Positions 28,202 to 36,766 of a DNA stretch of 64,000 nucleotides are shown here, one piece after another. A program made the translations under genes and the position numbers. Under the pieces are notes generated by a model, which was not told the origin of the DNA, made no database searches, and saw nothing but the letters and a program-made list of their open reading frames with translations. Source of the DNA: CAZDBA01 sp965224765 (GTDB lineage: Bacteria; Planctomycetota; Planctomycetia; Pirellulales; Pirellulaceae); NCBI GenBank assembly GCA_965224765.1, contig CBDDAC010000029.1, forward strand, positions 186,001 through 250,000. Direction: 5' to 3'. Position 1 is the stretch's first letter. Every line of letters begins with the position of its first letter.

Positions 28202-30349
28202 CTATTTCTGGCTTAACAGGAACATGATTCCATGCTCATTCGGAACCAACCATAACCGAGCTCCATAGATCTCGCGATTGTGTTCGTCAATGTACTCCAA
28301 CTTGGTTTGCAACGTCTCGATCGGCTTGGCAAACTTGGGACACCCATCCTTGAGAGGAACGCCAATATGATCTTCAACGATTCCATCATCGCTATTTGCG
28401 TGAAGCAATACATGAAACGTATCACAGCCGATGATGACATCCGACGCGGTAAACCGACGACGCAGTTCATTTCGCAAGATCCCGTCAATGTTGCATTCGA
28501 CCATCACCAGACCAAAAAGCTCTTCGGTTTGCTCATCAAAGACTGGCACGCCCGCGACTAACTGAGCCGCTTCGTGAGTCGGGTAACTTGCATCGCACAT
28601 CGGATTGCAGGTCAATGAGCTTCGGACTTCTTCTGGATTCTGGTCTGCGACCTTCAACATGAAATCTGTGACTGCTGAACTCCGCAAGCGACTTTTCGGA
28701 ATCTTGCGAACATTGGAAAGATCTGTTGAATGTCGACTACAGCGGACAATCTCAGTGAACTGCCCATCCTGAAGTTTGCAAAAAACAACGCTGCGATAAT
28801 CACTCTTGGAATTAAGGAGTCCTGAATAAATGGAAGCCAATCGTTCGCGCCAAACGGCAAGCTCTTCTTCGTGGTCAGCTGCCTCATGGCCATCACGATC
28901 GAGAGAAATGATCTCTTGAATCGGAGGCAAACTGGCCATGAACCGAGTATTGGTTTCCAAGTCACGAACCGCCGCCTGAACGTTGCCTCGTAACTCACGA
29001 CCTTCCATACGCAAGTTTTCATAGCGAGCTTTTTTGCTGCCCTGATCAACGACCCAACGCTCTACTTCGGCAGCAAGCTCCGACGCGGACTCATGACGGC
29101 CATACTTCTTTCGAGACATCGCCTTCATGCAGATGGCTTCGAGATCAGCCGGGACAGAGCGAATGCTAGTGGGACTGGGCGTTTCATTAACTGAAATCGC
29201 TTTCAATACGTCCTTCACGTTAAGCTTGGAACCGGCGCCAACATCGCAGTTCTCATGCGGAGCATTGCCCGTCAAAATCGAGAACAGAATTCCGCCCAAT
29301 CCATAAATGTCTGTTTTGTAGTCGATACTATCCAAGTCACCGCTGGCTTGTTCAGGAGCCATGAACAGGGGCGTCCCAATAACTTCGCCCGCCATCGTTT
29401 TCATCAACGTAGATTCCGACAAATGCTCCATTCCCGAAAGCTGGGAACCCAGTTCACCGTCCTCAGCCAATTTGGCAAGTCCCCAGTCAAGCACGATCAC
29501 CTGACCAAAACTATCCAATGCGATATTTTCCGGTTTCAAATCTCGATGAATTACGCCGCGGGAATGGGCGTAGGCAATAGCTTGACAAACATCCAAAAAC
29601 GCTGAAAGCAATCGATGTAGTCCCAACGGATCGCAGAATGCAGATTCACATCGTTCGTAATGTTCTTCAATTGCGTCCGCCAGAGTTCGCTTTCCAACAA
29701 ATCGCATGGCGTAAAACGGTTCGCCGGTCTTGGGATCCGAACCGTACTGATAAAGCGGAACAACGTTGGGATGCTCCAGGTGTCCCGTAATCTCTGCTTC
29801 GCGGCTAAAACGCAACCAGGCTTTTTCTGACTGCAATGCCTCGAGGTTCATCTCCTTGATCGCAACATTGCGTTTCAATTTTTCGTCTCTGGCAAGCCAA
29901 ACCGTACCGAGTCCGCCTTCACCAATCTTGCGAATCAATGAAAATTTGGAATTCAACACGCGCTCCGCACGCTCCGGCTCCTCGGTGTCTAACGATCTAA
30001 ATTCCATGGTCTGACCGGCAGCACTGGACGCAGTGTCCTTCTCCGACTCTGGGATTCCTGCCTGGCCAAGTTGAGACTCACGTCGCACTTTTTCTACCGT
30101 GGTAGATACCGAAACGCTCAATCGTTTTTTGGCATCAGCCGAGAGACCAGGCGAAACGGATTCCTCACCCTGCTCCGCAAGATCGCCCAGAAACACTGCT
30201 GATTTCTGAATGACTTCCGAAATCTCCGCAAACGTTCTGGCATTTTCGTCCGTCTTCAAGTGCTCGTTCACTTGAGAGGCCTCCAAATCAGAAAGCGACC
30301 CATGAAGCGACCTGGAAATAAGTTCTGCAATTTTTTTATCATTCGACAT
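28202..30349 (-). CDS. Ser/Thr protein kinase with anti-sigma-like N-terminus and sensory C-terminus
   Basis: A 715-residue protein. Residues 1-60 (ISRSLHGSLSDLEASQVNEH...) resemble the short helical leader of planctomycete anti-sigma factors. A kinase domain follows: GEGGLG (143-148), catalytic Lys in VAIKE (165), HRDLKPEN (268-275), and DWG (288-290) in place of DFG, as is common in planctomycete kinases; MAPEQASG marks the activation loop end. The C-terminal ~200 residues form a Cache/PAS-like sensory region (GVPVFDEQTEELFGLVMVE, DTFHVLLHANSDDGIVED) with no membrane helix. The start at 30349 has GGGGAGG upstream and overlaps the sigma gene by 11 bases; the longer frame to 30391 is less likely. 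It probably controls, or is controlled with, the ECF factor. Confidence 0.9.
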   Translation of the reverse strand: MSNDKKIAELISRSLHGSLSDLEASQVNEHLKTDENARTFAEISEVIQKSAVFLGDLAEQGEESVSPGLSADAKKRLSVSVSTTVEKVRRESQLGQAGIPESEKDTASSAAGQTMEFRSLDTEEPERAERVLNSKFSLIRKIGEGGLGTVWLARDEKLKRNVAIKEMNLEALQSEKAWLRFSREAEITGHLEHPNVVPLYQYGSDPKTGEPFYAMRFVGKRTLADAIEEHYERCESAFCDPLGLHRLLSAFLDVCQAIAYAHSRGVIHRDLKPENIALDSFGQVIVLDWGLAKLAEDGELGSQLSGMEHLSESTLMKTMAGEVIGTPLFMAPEQASGDLDSIDYKTDIYGLGGILFSILTGNAPHENCDVGAGSKLNVKDVLKAISVNETPSPTSIRSVPADLEAICMKAMSRKKYGRHESASELAAEVERWVVDQGSKKARYENLRMEGRELRGNVQAAVRDLETNTRFMASLPPIQEIISLDRDGHEAADHEEELAVWRERLASIYSGLLNSKSDYRSVVFCKLQDGQFTEIVRCSRHSTDLSNVRKIPKSRLRSSAVTDFMLKVADQNPEEVRSSLTCNPMCDASYPTHEAAQLVAGVPVFDEQTEELFGLVMVECNIDGILRNELRRRFTASDVIIGCDTFHVLLHANSDDGIVEDHIGVPLKDGCPKFAKPIETLQTKLEYIDEHNREIYGARLWLVPNEHGIMFLLSQK

Positions 30350-30947
30350 GGCTAGAAACCTCCCCTTCGGCAAACCACTTGCTGCCAACACACTTGGCCA
30401 ATCCCAAACGTGCGCGGTGCATTCTGACCCACAAATTTTGAGGAGTGATCGATAGCTCCTCGCAAATCTCGTCCGACTCCATCCCCTGCATTACGCTCAA
30501 CATAAAAACATCTGACTGCCCTTGTGGTAATGTCGTCATACAATTCATGACAACGGTAACCAGTTCTTTCGATTCCATCTGTCGATCTGGAGTAACGGAC
30601 CAGGGAATTGCGCCCGCACGCCAATTGCCTTTGGCGTCGAAAAGCTGATTGGTTGGATCAAGCTCGTCTTCATAGGGCGTAACTTTGTTCTCGCGATTAC
30701 GCTTTCGAACGTAATCGATGATCTTTCGTTTCAGGATGCCCAGCAACCAAGCCTGTTCTGAGCCCTTTCCCGAAAACTGAGAGTGATATCGAATGCCGTT
30801 TACAAACGCATCCTGCACCACTTCTTCAGCGGCATTTGCTTCCCGAAGTCGCGAGTACGCATAGCGATACAAATAGTCACCGTACTCTTCTACCCAAAGA
30901 TTCGGATCGACTCGTTCGTGGCCATTTACTTGTTGAGTTGGTTCCAT
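30339..30947 (-). CDS. ECF-family RNA polymerase sigma factor
   Basis: A ~202-residue sigma-70 family factor. Region 2 reads YLYRYAYSRLREANAAEEVV QDAF (space added), including the conserved DNA-melting segment, and region 4 reads LPQGQSDVFMLSVMQGMESDEI, then CEELSITPQNLWVRMHRARL, a typical helix-turn-helix. I chose ATG 30947 (MEPTQQ); the frame extends to a GTG at 30995 without better support. It precedes and overlaps the kinase gene, an arrangement common in planctomycetes in which the kinase or its anti-sigma-like leader regulates the sigma factor. Confidence 0.88.
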   Translation of the reverse strand: MEPTQQVNGHERVDPNLWVEEYGDYLYRYAYSRLREANAAEEVVQDAFVNGIRYHSQFSGKGSEQAWLLGILKRKIIDYVRKRNRENKVTPYEDELDPTNQLFDAKGNWRAGAIPWSVTPDRQMESKELVTVVMNCMTTLPQGQSDVFMLSVMQGMESDEICEELSITPQNLWVRMHRARLGLAKCVGSKWFAEGEVSSHVE

Positions 30948-31115
30948 GATGAGTTGCGCCGTCGTTGTCCCTTTGAGATTGAACCAGGTTTCCACCTGCC
31001 TGTGGTTTTGCCTACTTTTACGAGATCTCCACCACTGACGTTCAGTTTGTCGGTTACCTTACCAAAAAAAGCGAACGTTTCGAATGCCGTGCAGGCATTT
31101 CCCTCCACCCAGTTC

Positions 31116-31353
31116 CTATGTTTCTGCCAAACGGTTGATTTCTTCTATCAGCCGCTGCCCCAAAGCTGAATCCGTCATACTGATAAAGGCTGCCATTTCG
31201 CGCAAAGTGTCCAGCAACCCGCCCTCTCGCATCTCGCCGCCGCATTTTAGATTGTTGATTGCCGCCCGCAGTGGGATCGATGTACACATCGATACTTCCC
31301 GCCTGCTCAATGCCGAGCCAAATGGACTCGATGTCGGTTCGTTGTCTTGCCAT
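31116..31353 (-). pseudogene. Short frameshifted gene, unknown function
   Basis: The frame from ATG 31353 begins MARQRTDIESIWLGIEQAGS and IDVYIDPTAGGNQQSKM; after about 45 residues the protein-like sequence continues in another frame (GGEMREGGLLDTLREMAAFI, SMTDSALGQRLIEEINRLAE) to a stop at 31116. One missing base in the CGGCGGCG run near 31225 would join them into an ~80-residue protein. I do not recognise the family. It lies upstream of the ECF gene on the same strand. Confidence 0.4.
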
Positions 31354-31473
31354 GTCTACCATTTGATTTTCTGTGCTAAAAATTCGCGAGGTTTGGTTCC
31401 TATCGGCGTTGCGGAATTAGGTTTTGAGTTAGCACACGCGATAACATTCATAATTTCAATGCGACCCTCTGCG

Positions 31474-32087
31474 CTACAATTTGACTCGCATCCAAAAATC
31501 CTTTAGCCAATGGCTCATCAACTCGCTGGAAGCAATCGTTTCGTGCATCCAATGCGATTGGGAATCGAAACTGCTGGATTCGCATCTTGGAACCTGAAGT
31601 CCCCCAAACGTTTCGCTGTCCGGTGGGTGGAAGTACCGCCACCCTCGGCGAATCAGGCAACTGCGGATCCTGTGACTAACTCGGTGGTTGCTTGTGGCGA
31701 ACACGCAATCAAAACGTGACGAAAGTGCGCCCGAAACTTGAGTGTCATCGACGGAATCAGCAAGTTTGAAAATCTGCTTGAATGCTTTCCTGGGACCATA
31801 GACCAAAGGGGCAAATTTGATGATCTCCAGAATGCATTTTCGATCGAAGGGATCCTTGGACTCCCAAAGACTCAAGATAATTTCATGGCACCGATAGCCG
31901 GCTGTCGACAGAAAGTATGCGAGTTAAATTCACTGATGATTTTTTCAAAGGTGTAGGCGTCTTCGGGAGGTGGGGGCTTTTGAGGGTCGGGCAAAGAATT
32001 GATAACTTCGAAAAACAAGCTGAACATGCGAGGGGCGCGATTCTGGCGTGCTTGCTCAACATGGTGAAGAAGAACCTGGTTGGTCAC
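31474..32087 (-). pseudogene. Frameshifted remnant of a WGR/HEAT-like planctomycete protein
   Basis: Two overlapping frames carry consecutive protein-like segments: VEQARQNRAPRMFSLFFEVI and PPEDAYTFEKIISEFNSHTF in the first, then HEIILSLWESKDPFDRKCIL and EIIKFAPLVYGPRKAFKQIF in the second; the join is a one-base slip near 31910. The 3' frame continues to RRGWRYFHPPDSETFGG and ends at 31474. The segment around RRGWRYFH resembles C-terminal regions of WGR-domain proteins, but I cannot confirm it. Probably dead. Confidence 0.4.
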
Positions 32088-32449
32088 AAATCACCTGCGT
32101 TTTTAGTAATCGAAAAATGATCGCAGATGAGAAATTCTCAACTGCGGTCAGCGTTGGATTTCTTCTAATTCAAGACTTGGAGCATGGAAGGCTCACTGAC
32201 TTGATGCCTTTTTTCGTGGAGATTGCTCAAATCACAAAAAGCGAGAACCAGCGCAATCGCCGAGGTTCTATTGAAAACCGCACTCAACCTAACGGCCCAA
32301 CCCTCCCTTGAGATTGCATGCAGCTCATTGCGAAACAATTGGGACCGCCTATTTGCCCTGTAACTTTCGGCGGCTTCCGTTATAACTCTCGATCCGGTTT
32401 TACTCGCGGCCAACACGAGAGAATCAAACGCTCACCCCCAGAAATTTGC
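32088..32449. other. Gene-poor stretch upstream of the SET-domain gene
   Basis: About 360 bp with only short overlapping frames on both strands. It may hold further decayed parts of the upstream remnant (reverse strand) and the promoter of the SET gene. No clear signal is seen. Confidence 0.4.
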
Positions 32450-32932
32450 ATGACTCTTTTCCCCTCAGACCCTCACGAAGAAAACAATCAGGAATTTGTA
32501 CAAGTCGAAGAAACGCATATCGGAAAGGGCGTTTTCGCTGTCCGCAGTTACCCTGCAACCGCAGTCATAGGAAAGATCACAGGCGACTTGATTTTCGACG
32601 AACAATACGGGAGCAACTATTCGTTTGAATACGATGACGGAGTTCAACTAGAACCCAATGCCCCATTTCGATTCCTGAATCACAGCTGTGAACCCAATTG
32701 TGAATTCGACTTGCTTGATGAACCCAAGCAAGATGGAGAATCTTTGCACGATGGTCACCTCCATGTGGTTGCACTACGCGACATCGCTCCCGGAGAGGAA
32801 CTGACCATAGAGTACAACTGGCCTGCCACATCGGCAATTATCTGCCAATGTGGAACCCCTTCTTGTCGAGGTTGGGTTGTCGCAGACGAAGAACTTGACT
32901 ACCTCGTTGATCCTGAAAGTTGCATTGGCTGA
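32450..32932 (+). CDS. SET-domain protein (protein-lysine methyltransferase fold)
   Basis: A 160-residue protein that is essentially a stand-alone SET domain. It begins with VEETHIGKGVFAVRSYPATA, and has the SAM/pseudoknot motif FLNHSCEPNCEF, the core ELTIEYNW (GEELTIEYNW), and a post-SET Cys cluster CQCGTPSCRGW. All key residues of active SET enzymes appear present. I chose ATG 32450; upstream codons in the same frame look random. SET proteins are typical of eukaryotes and scattered in bacteria (Chlamydiae, some planctomycetes); the substrate is unknown. It is convergent with the AsmA-like gene, 18 bp apart. Confidence 0.88.
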   Translation: MTLFPSDPHEENNQEFVQVEETHIGKGVFAVRSYPATAVIGKITGDLIFDEQYGSNYSFEYDDGVQLEPNAPFRFLNHSCEPNCEFDLLDEPKQDGESLHDGHLHVVALRDIAPGEELTIEYNWPATSAIICQCGTPSCRGWVVADEELDYLVDPESCIG

Positions 32933-32950
32933 TTGACGCTGGCACAAAAT

Positions 32951-35900
32951 TCACTTCCGCTTGAAGATGCCTTCCAGACCTTTTTGCAGTTCGTTACCCA
33001 AGGCGTCCTGAATTTTGTTGTTCAACTTTTCTCGAGCTTCATCCAACTCGTTGCCAAACTTGTTTTGAAGTTCACCTACCTGGTCCTGAACTGCTCCATT
33101 GATTGCACCGCCAGCTGCTTGCTGAATCAACTGACGTGAAAGTTGTTGAATGGATTGTGTGTCCAGTCGCGGCTGAGATACTGTTCCTGAAATGGGGATC
33201 TGCAGCGATTGCCCCCGCAATCCCTCAAGCCAGCGATTATCACCAAGCCAGGCATCTTGAATCGGAATCTTGGCTATCAAATTCAGACTCTGGTCAAACC
33301 CAACGGAACCGTCCGTCTCGATAATGACGTCGTCAATTCTGAGCCGAATGCCCTGATGATTTACGCGGCCGTTATCGATGGAGAATGGAATTTCTTGATT
33401 TCCCAAGTCCATCCAAACAGATTTTGGCGCGCCCAATGTGGACCCTGGCTTCAACAGCTGTTTCACTTGCGAAACAACAGAAAACAATTGCTTTGCTAAC
33501 GGTCCAGCGCCAATAGTCCCTTCATGCAACTGCAAAGTTCCCTGAGCCTGCACCTGCGTCGGTTGATAAAGTGGCATACGAAGCCCTTCATGCTGAACAG
33601 TCAACTTCCCCTGCGCTTCGGTTGCATCCGCCACTAGAGGTGTAACGTACTTCAAAAAATCCCGACAGATGTCAGACGAAAGATTGGCATTGCTAAGCAA
33701 AACTCCTTTCTCCAGCAGCAAAACAGGCTCTTCACCGCGAAGATCCACCACGGGGGCCGCTTGAAGCACCCCGCCCACGAAAGGCAGTTCCGAGGTCTTG
33801 AGAAAGGCCACACTTTGGTTCAAATCCACATTGACTGCACCAGCCTCCAAGGGCAGATGAAGTACATTGCCTGCGTTCCAGTTCAACTGAGTGCGTACCT
33901 GAAGCTCCGGTGGAAACCAAGCTGATTCGTACTGAGATCCAACCGCTGAAAACAATGGCCCAGAAATTTCGATAGGCTGCTGACCGCGCCCCGCCAACTG
34001 AATGGTTTCGTAGGTATAGGCATCCAATAATCCGTTCACTTTTTGCCAGTCAGGATTCCATTCACCTTGAAAATTGGTCTGCCAAGTTCCCGCCAAATCG
34101 CGGATCGCTCCTTGGCCCACTAACTGGATTGCGCTGGCAACCATTTCCAACCCTTGAAAACTGATTGAATCAAAATCTTGTGCAACGCCCACCTTGGATG
34201 AAAGTTTCACCTGCTTCTCGCGCATCAATTCGGACCATTGACTCTCATGCCCAACGGAACGCACCGGACCACGATTTTCGGTTAACTGTGTTGCGGGCTG
34301 TGCCGCCACTAGATCATTGACGACCGCCTCCAGTTGACCGTAAAGCGAATCACGATCACTCGTCAGCTTGACATTGCCTTCCGCGGTCCCAAACCAGTTG
34401 ACGCTGTCGGCGTCGGGACTTATCCCAAACCAATCAGCAACTCGATTGACGTCGGCGCGAAACACAACATCGCCCGTCAACTCAATAACATCGGTAAACG
34501 TCAACTGAATCTGGTCGGCTCGTGCCGCAATCGAAGAACTGGCCACGTTGAATACGGGTGCCAAGATTAGCCCACTGTTCAAGTCATAACTAAGTTTGCC
34601 TTCACCGGTTACCTGTGATTCGGTAAACGAAGCTCCATAGCCTTCGAACTGCATCGATGAGACGGTATAGGTCAAATTGGTCAGCTGAATCTGTTCGCGA
34701 CTGACGATTGCCGGACTGGAAATCGCAACCTGCCCGGAAGCATCGAAGTCTCCTACCCAAATGAAGTTTCGAACGTGGGCCAACCAACCATCCACGCGAC
34801 CACTCAACTCACAGCTCAGAGAGAGCCTTTCAGCGGTCGCGATATTTGGCACCGATTCAGCAAGTCGCACGGTAAGAATTTCTTGATCAACAATCACCCG
34901 AGCGCCACCTTGCTCCAATTGGATGACTCCACCTGTACGTTGTGCACCGACAGCGTTGCAGATGATTGACAATTGGGGCGCCGCCCAACGCTGAACACCG
35001 GGCATCTGGATGACTGGTCGATCTATTTCAAATTTTCCACCAATCTGAATGGGGCGATCAGACGATTGAGTTTGAGGTGCGGCGGAGTCGTCATTTCGAA
35101 AGCTCCATCCAAACTCGCCCGACATTTCTCCCGCCAAATCCACACCCGAAAGATCAACGAACTGACTGAGGTTTTCTCTCAACTGAGCCAAGTCACCACT
35201 GGCAATGAAGTTACCTACATCCGTGTTCGCACTTCCTTCCACCGTCAAAAAATCCGATTCGCATTTTACGTTTTCCAATACCAGCTGCTCACCCATTTGC
35301 CCAACGCGAGCTGTAATCCTCAGCGGTTTGTGCCAACTCAAGAGTTCAGCACCGCGCTGCGCCGTTAGGTTGGCAGCGGTCAAATCCAACAGCAATCGTC
35401 GAACCCCCGCATCGGTTCGAGTTACTGCGTCAAAAGTAACCGAACCTGACTGGACATGAAGATCTTGGTGCAAAGCAAAAGTCGCAGGTAGCATATTCGC
35501 CAGTTTGGCGATGTCGATCTCTCCATGTGCGCTGAAATCGGCCGCCGGGACCTGCCCGTTCATTAGCGTTGTCAATTGTGCAAAGTCAATCTCTCCATCG
35601 GTAACAAGCTTGCCTAAATCACTAACCGTCTCAAACCCCTCCGCATGAACTCCTTGAGGTGAAAATCTCAATTGCCCGTTCGCTTTAAAACGCTCTAGTG
35701 AAACTTGGTCAGTTTTTAGATACTCTGGCGCAACCATCGCGAATTGAGTGACTTCCAGTTCCTTCAAGTCGGCTGAAACTTCACCGCCACCTGAGCTAAA
35801 CACCAGGTTCGCCTGTCCATTGATTTCGCCCACCGCATTGCACGGCCCAATGAGTCGCTGTGCCAAAGGCGTCAAAAAAGATACCGGCAATGCTTTTGAA

Positions 35901-36625
35901 TCAACCTCAACATGCCCGTTGTCAATCAGGATCCGATCGGAGCCTGCGTCCAACTCGATTTTCAGACTGAGGTTTCCTGCGGTCTGATCGGCAGCCTGAA
36001 CGATGGCAGACAAGTTGGCTACTGCCGCGGCTTTTTGGCCAGCAATCTCCGCGCTCAAGCTAAGCTCATCCACCAGCCATGCTTGAGTCGCTCCAGCTGT
36101 GGACAGATGAACCTTGCCGCCCACAACACTCAGTTGAACATGGGGCAGGGGAGCGTTCGGTTCGTCGGTTGGTTTAAGGTACTCAACCAACGCGTCTTCC
36201 AGATTACTTCCGTCTGGCCGCAGTTGCAGGTATAGGATGGGAGATTGAACTTCGATGTTCCCCAGATCCTGGCCCGCGCCTATCCAACCGATCAAACTTT
36301 TAGAAGTATTGACTTGTTCGATCTCTAAGAGCGTCTGACCTTGCTCGTCGATCGCTTTGACACCGGAAAGTTTTGCCGCCGAGAACCAACCAATCGATAC
36401 GTTTTCGGCGCTGACCTTTCCTTGAAAGTCTGCCAAAGCCCAATCAATTGCCGACTGCTTGATTGAAGTACTGGTCACGATCGCTGGAAGAAAATAAACC
36501 ACAACGAGAAGTGCAGCCAGAATCCAAGGCCAACGTCGACGTCGTACCGGCTTGGCTGCGGTGGGTTCGGAACCATCGGCGAGTTCGCGATTGCGGCGAC
36601 GAGCTTTATTGCTTCGTTCGGTCAT
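32951..36625 (-). CDS. Large AsmA-like envelope protein
   Basis: A 1224-residue protein with a basic N-terminus, one signal-anchor helix near residue 35 (RWPWILAALLVVVYFLPAIV), then a long repetitive beta-rich region and a C-terminus with AsmA-like segments (IPIQDAWLGDNRWLEGLRGQ, LQIPISGTVSQPRLD) and a final amphipathic helix (LQNKFGNELDEAREKLNNKI). This is the AsmA/DUF748/TamB-like architecture used for bridge-like lipid transport or outer-membrane assembly. The open frame extends to 36865, but ATG 36625 (MTERSNKARRRN) directly precedes the basic stretch and helix and is preferred; the upstream part would run through the hairpin repeat into the insertion sequence. It stands alone. Confidence 0.75.
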   Translation of the reverse strand: MTERSNKARRRNRELADGSEPTAAKPVRRRRWPWILAALLVVVYFLPAIVTSTSIKQSAIDWALADFQGKVSAENVSIGWFSAAKLSGVKAIDEQGQTLLEIEQVNTSKSLIGWIGAGQDLGNIEVQSPILYLQLRPDGSNLEDALVEYLKPTDEPNAPLPHVQLSVVGGKVHLSTAGATQAWLVDELSLSAEIAGQKAAAVANLSAIVQAADQTAGNLSLKIELDAGSDRILIDNGHVEVDSKALPVSFLTPLAQRLIGPCNAVGEINGQANLVFSSGGGEVSADLKELEVTQFAMVAPEYLKTDQVSLERFKANGQLRFSPQGVHAEGFETVSDLGKLVTDGEIDFAQLTTLMNGQVPAADFSAHGEIDIAKLANMLPATFALHQDLHVQSGSVTFDAVTRTDAGVRRLLLDLTAANLTAQRGAELLSWHKPLRITARVGQMGEQLVLENVKCESDFLTVEGSANTDVGNFIASGDLAQLRENLSQFVDLSGVDLAGEMSGEFGWSFRNDDSAAPQTQSSDRPIQIGGKFEIDRPVIQMPGVQRWAAPQLSIICNAVGAQRTGGVIQLEQGGARVIVDQEILTVRLAESVPNIATAERLSLSCELSGRVDGWLAHVRNFIWVGDFDASGQVAISSPAIVSREQIQLTNLTYTVSSMQFEGYGASFTESQVTGEGKLSYDLNSGLILAPVFNVASSSIAARADQIQLTFTDVIELTGDVVFRADVNRVADWFGISPDADSVNWFGTAEGNVKLTSDRDSLYGQLEAVVNDLVAAQPATQLTENRGPVRSVGHESQWSELMREKQVKLSSKVGVAQDFDSISFQGLEMVASAIQLVGQGAIRDLAGTWQTNFQGEWNPDWQKVNGLLDAYTYETIQLAGRGQQPIEISGPLFSAVGSQYESAWFPPELQVRTQLNWNAGNVLHLPLEAGAVNVDLNQSVAFLKTSELPFVGGVLQAAPVVDLRGEEPVLLLEKGVLLSNANLSSDICRDFLKYVTPLVADATEAQGKLTVQHEGLRMPLYQPTQVQAQGTLQLHEGTIGAGPLAKQLFSVVSQVKQLLKPGSTLGAPKSVWMDLGNQEIPFSIDNGRVNHQGIRLRIDDVIIETDGSVGFDQSLNLIAKIPIQDAWLGDNRWLEGLRGQSLQIPISGTVSQPRLDTQSIQQLSRQLIQQAAGGAINGAVQDQVGELQNKFGNELDEAREKLNNKIQDALGNELQKGLEGIFKRK

Positions 36626-36754
36626 TGGGAGATTTCGGCGGAAGAGTTGATAGTGAGGCGAGAGTTTAGAAGCAGACGGAATATGCGCAAATAGGAAGTC
36701 TGCTAGCGGGAACTGAGGGGCGAGAAGCAGCCATGCAAGTTTGCCCCCACAAAT

Positions 36755-36766
36755 GGGAGGTTGAGG
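36755..36766. repeat. Left half of a dispersed hairpin repeat (GGGAG stem plus GTTGAGG)
   Basis: The left stem GGGAG (36755-36759) and loop GTTGAGG (36760-36766) of the hairpin repeat, separated from its right half at 38471 by the insertion sequence. GTTGAGG here is the left target-site duplicate. Confidence 0.85.

Noticed and set aside
30948..30995. Longer ECF start (GTG 30995)
   Set aside because: No properly spaced ribosome site; extra residues do not resemble sigma region 1/2.
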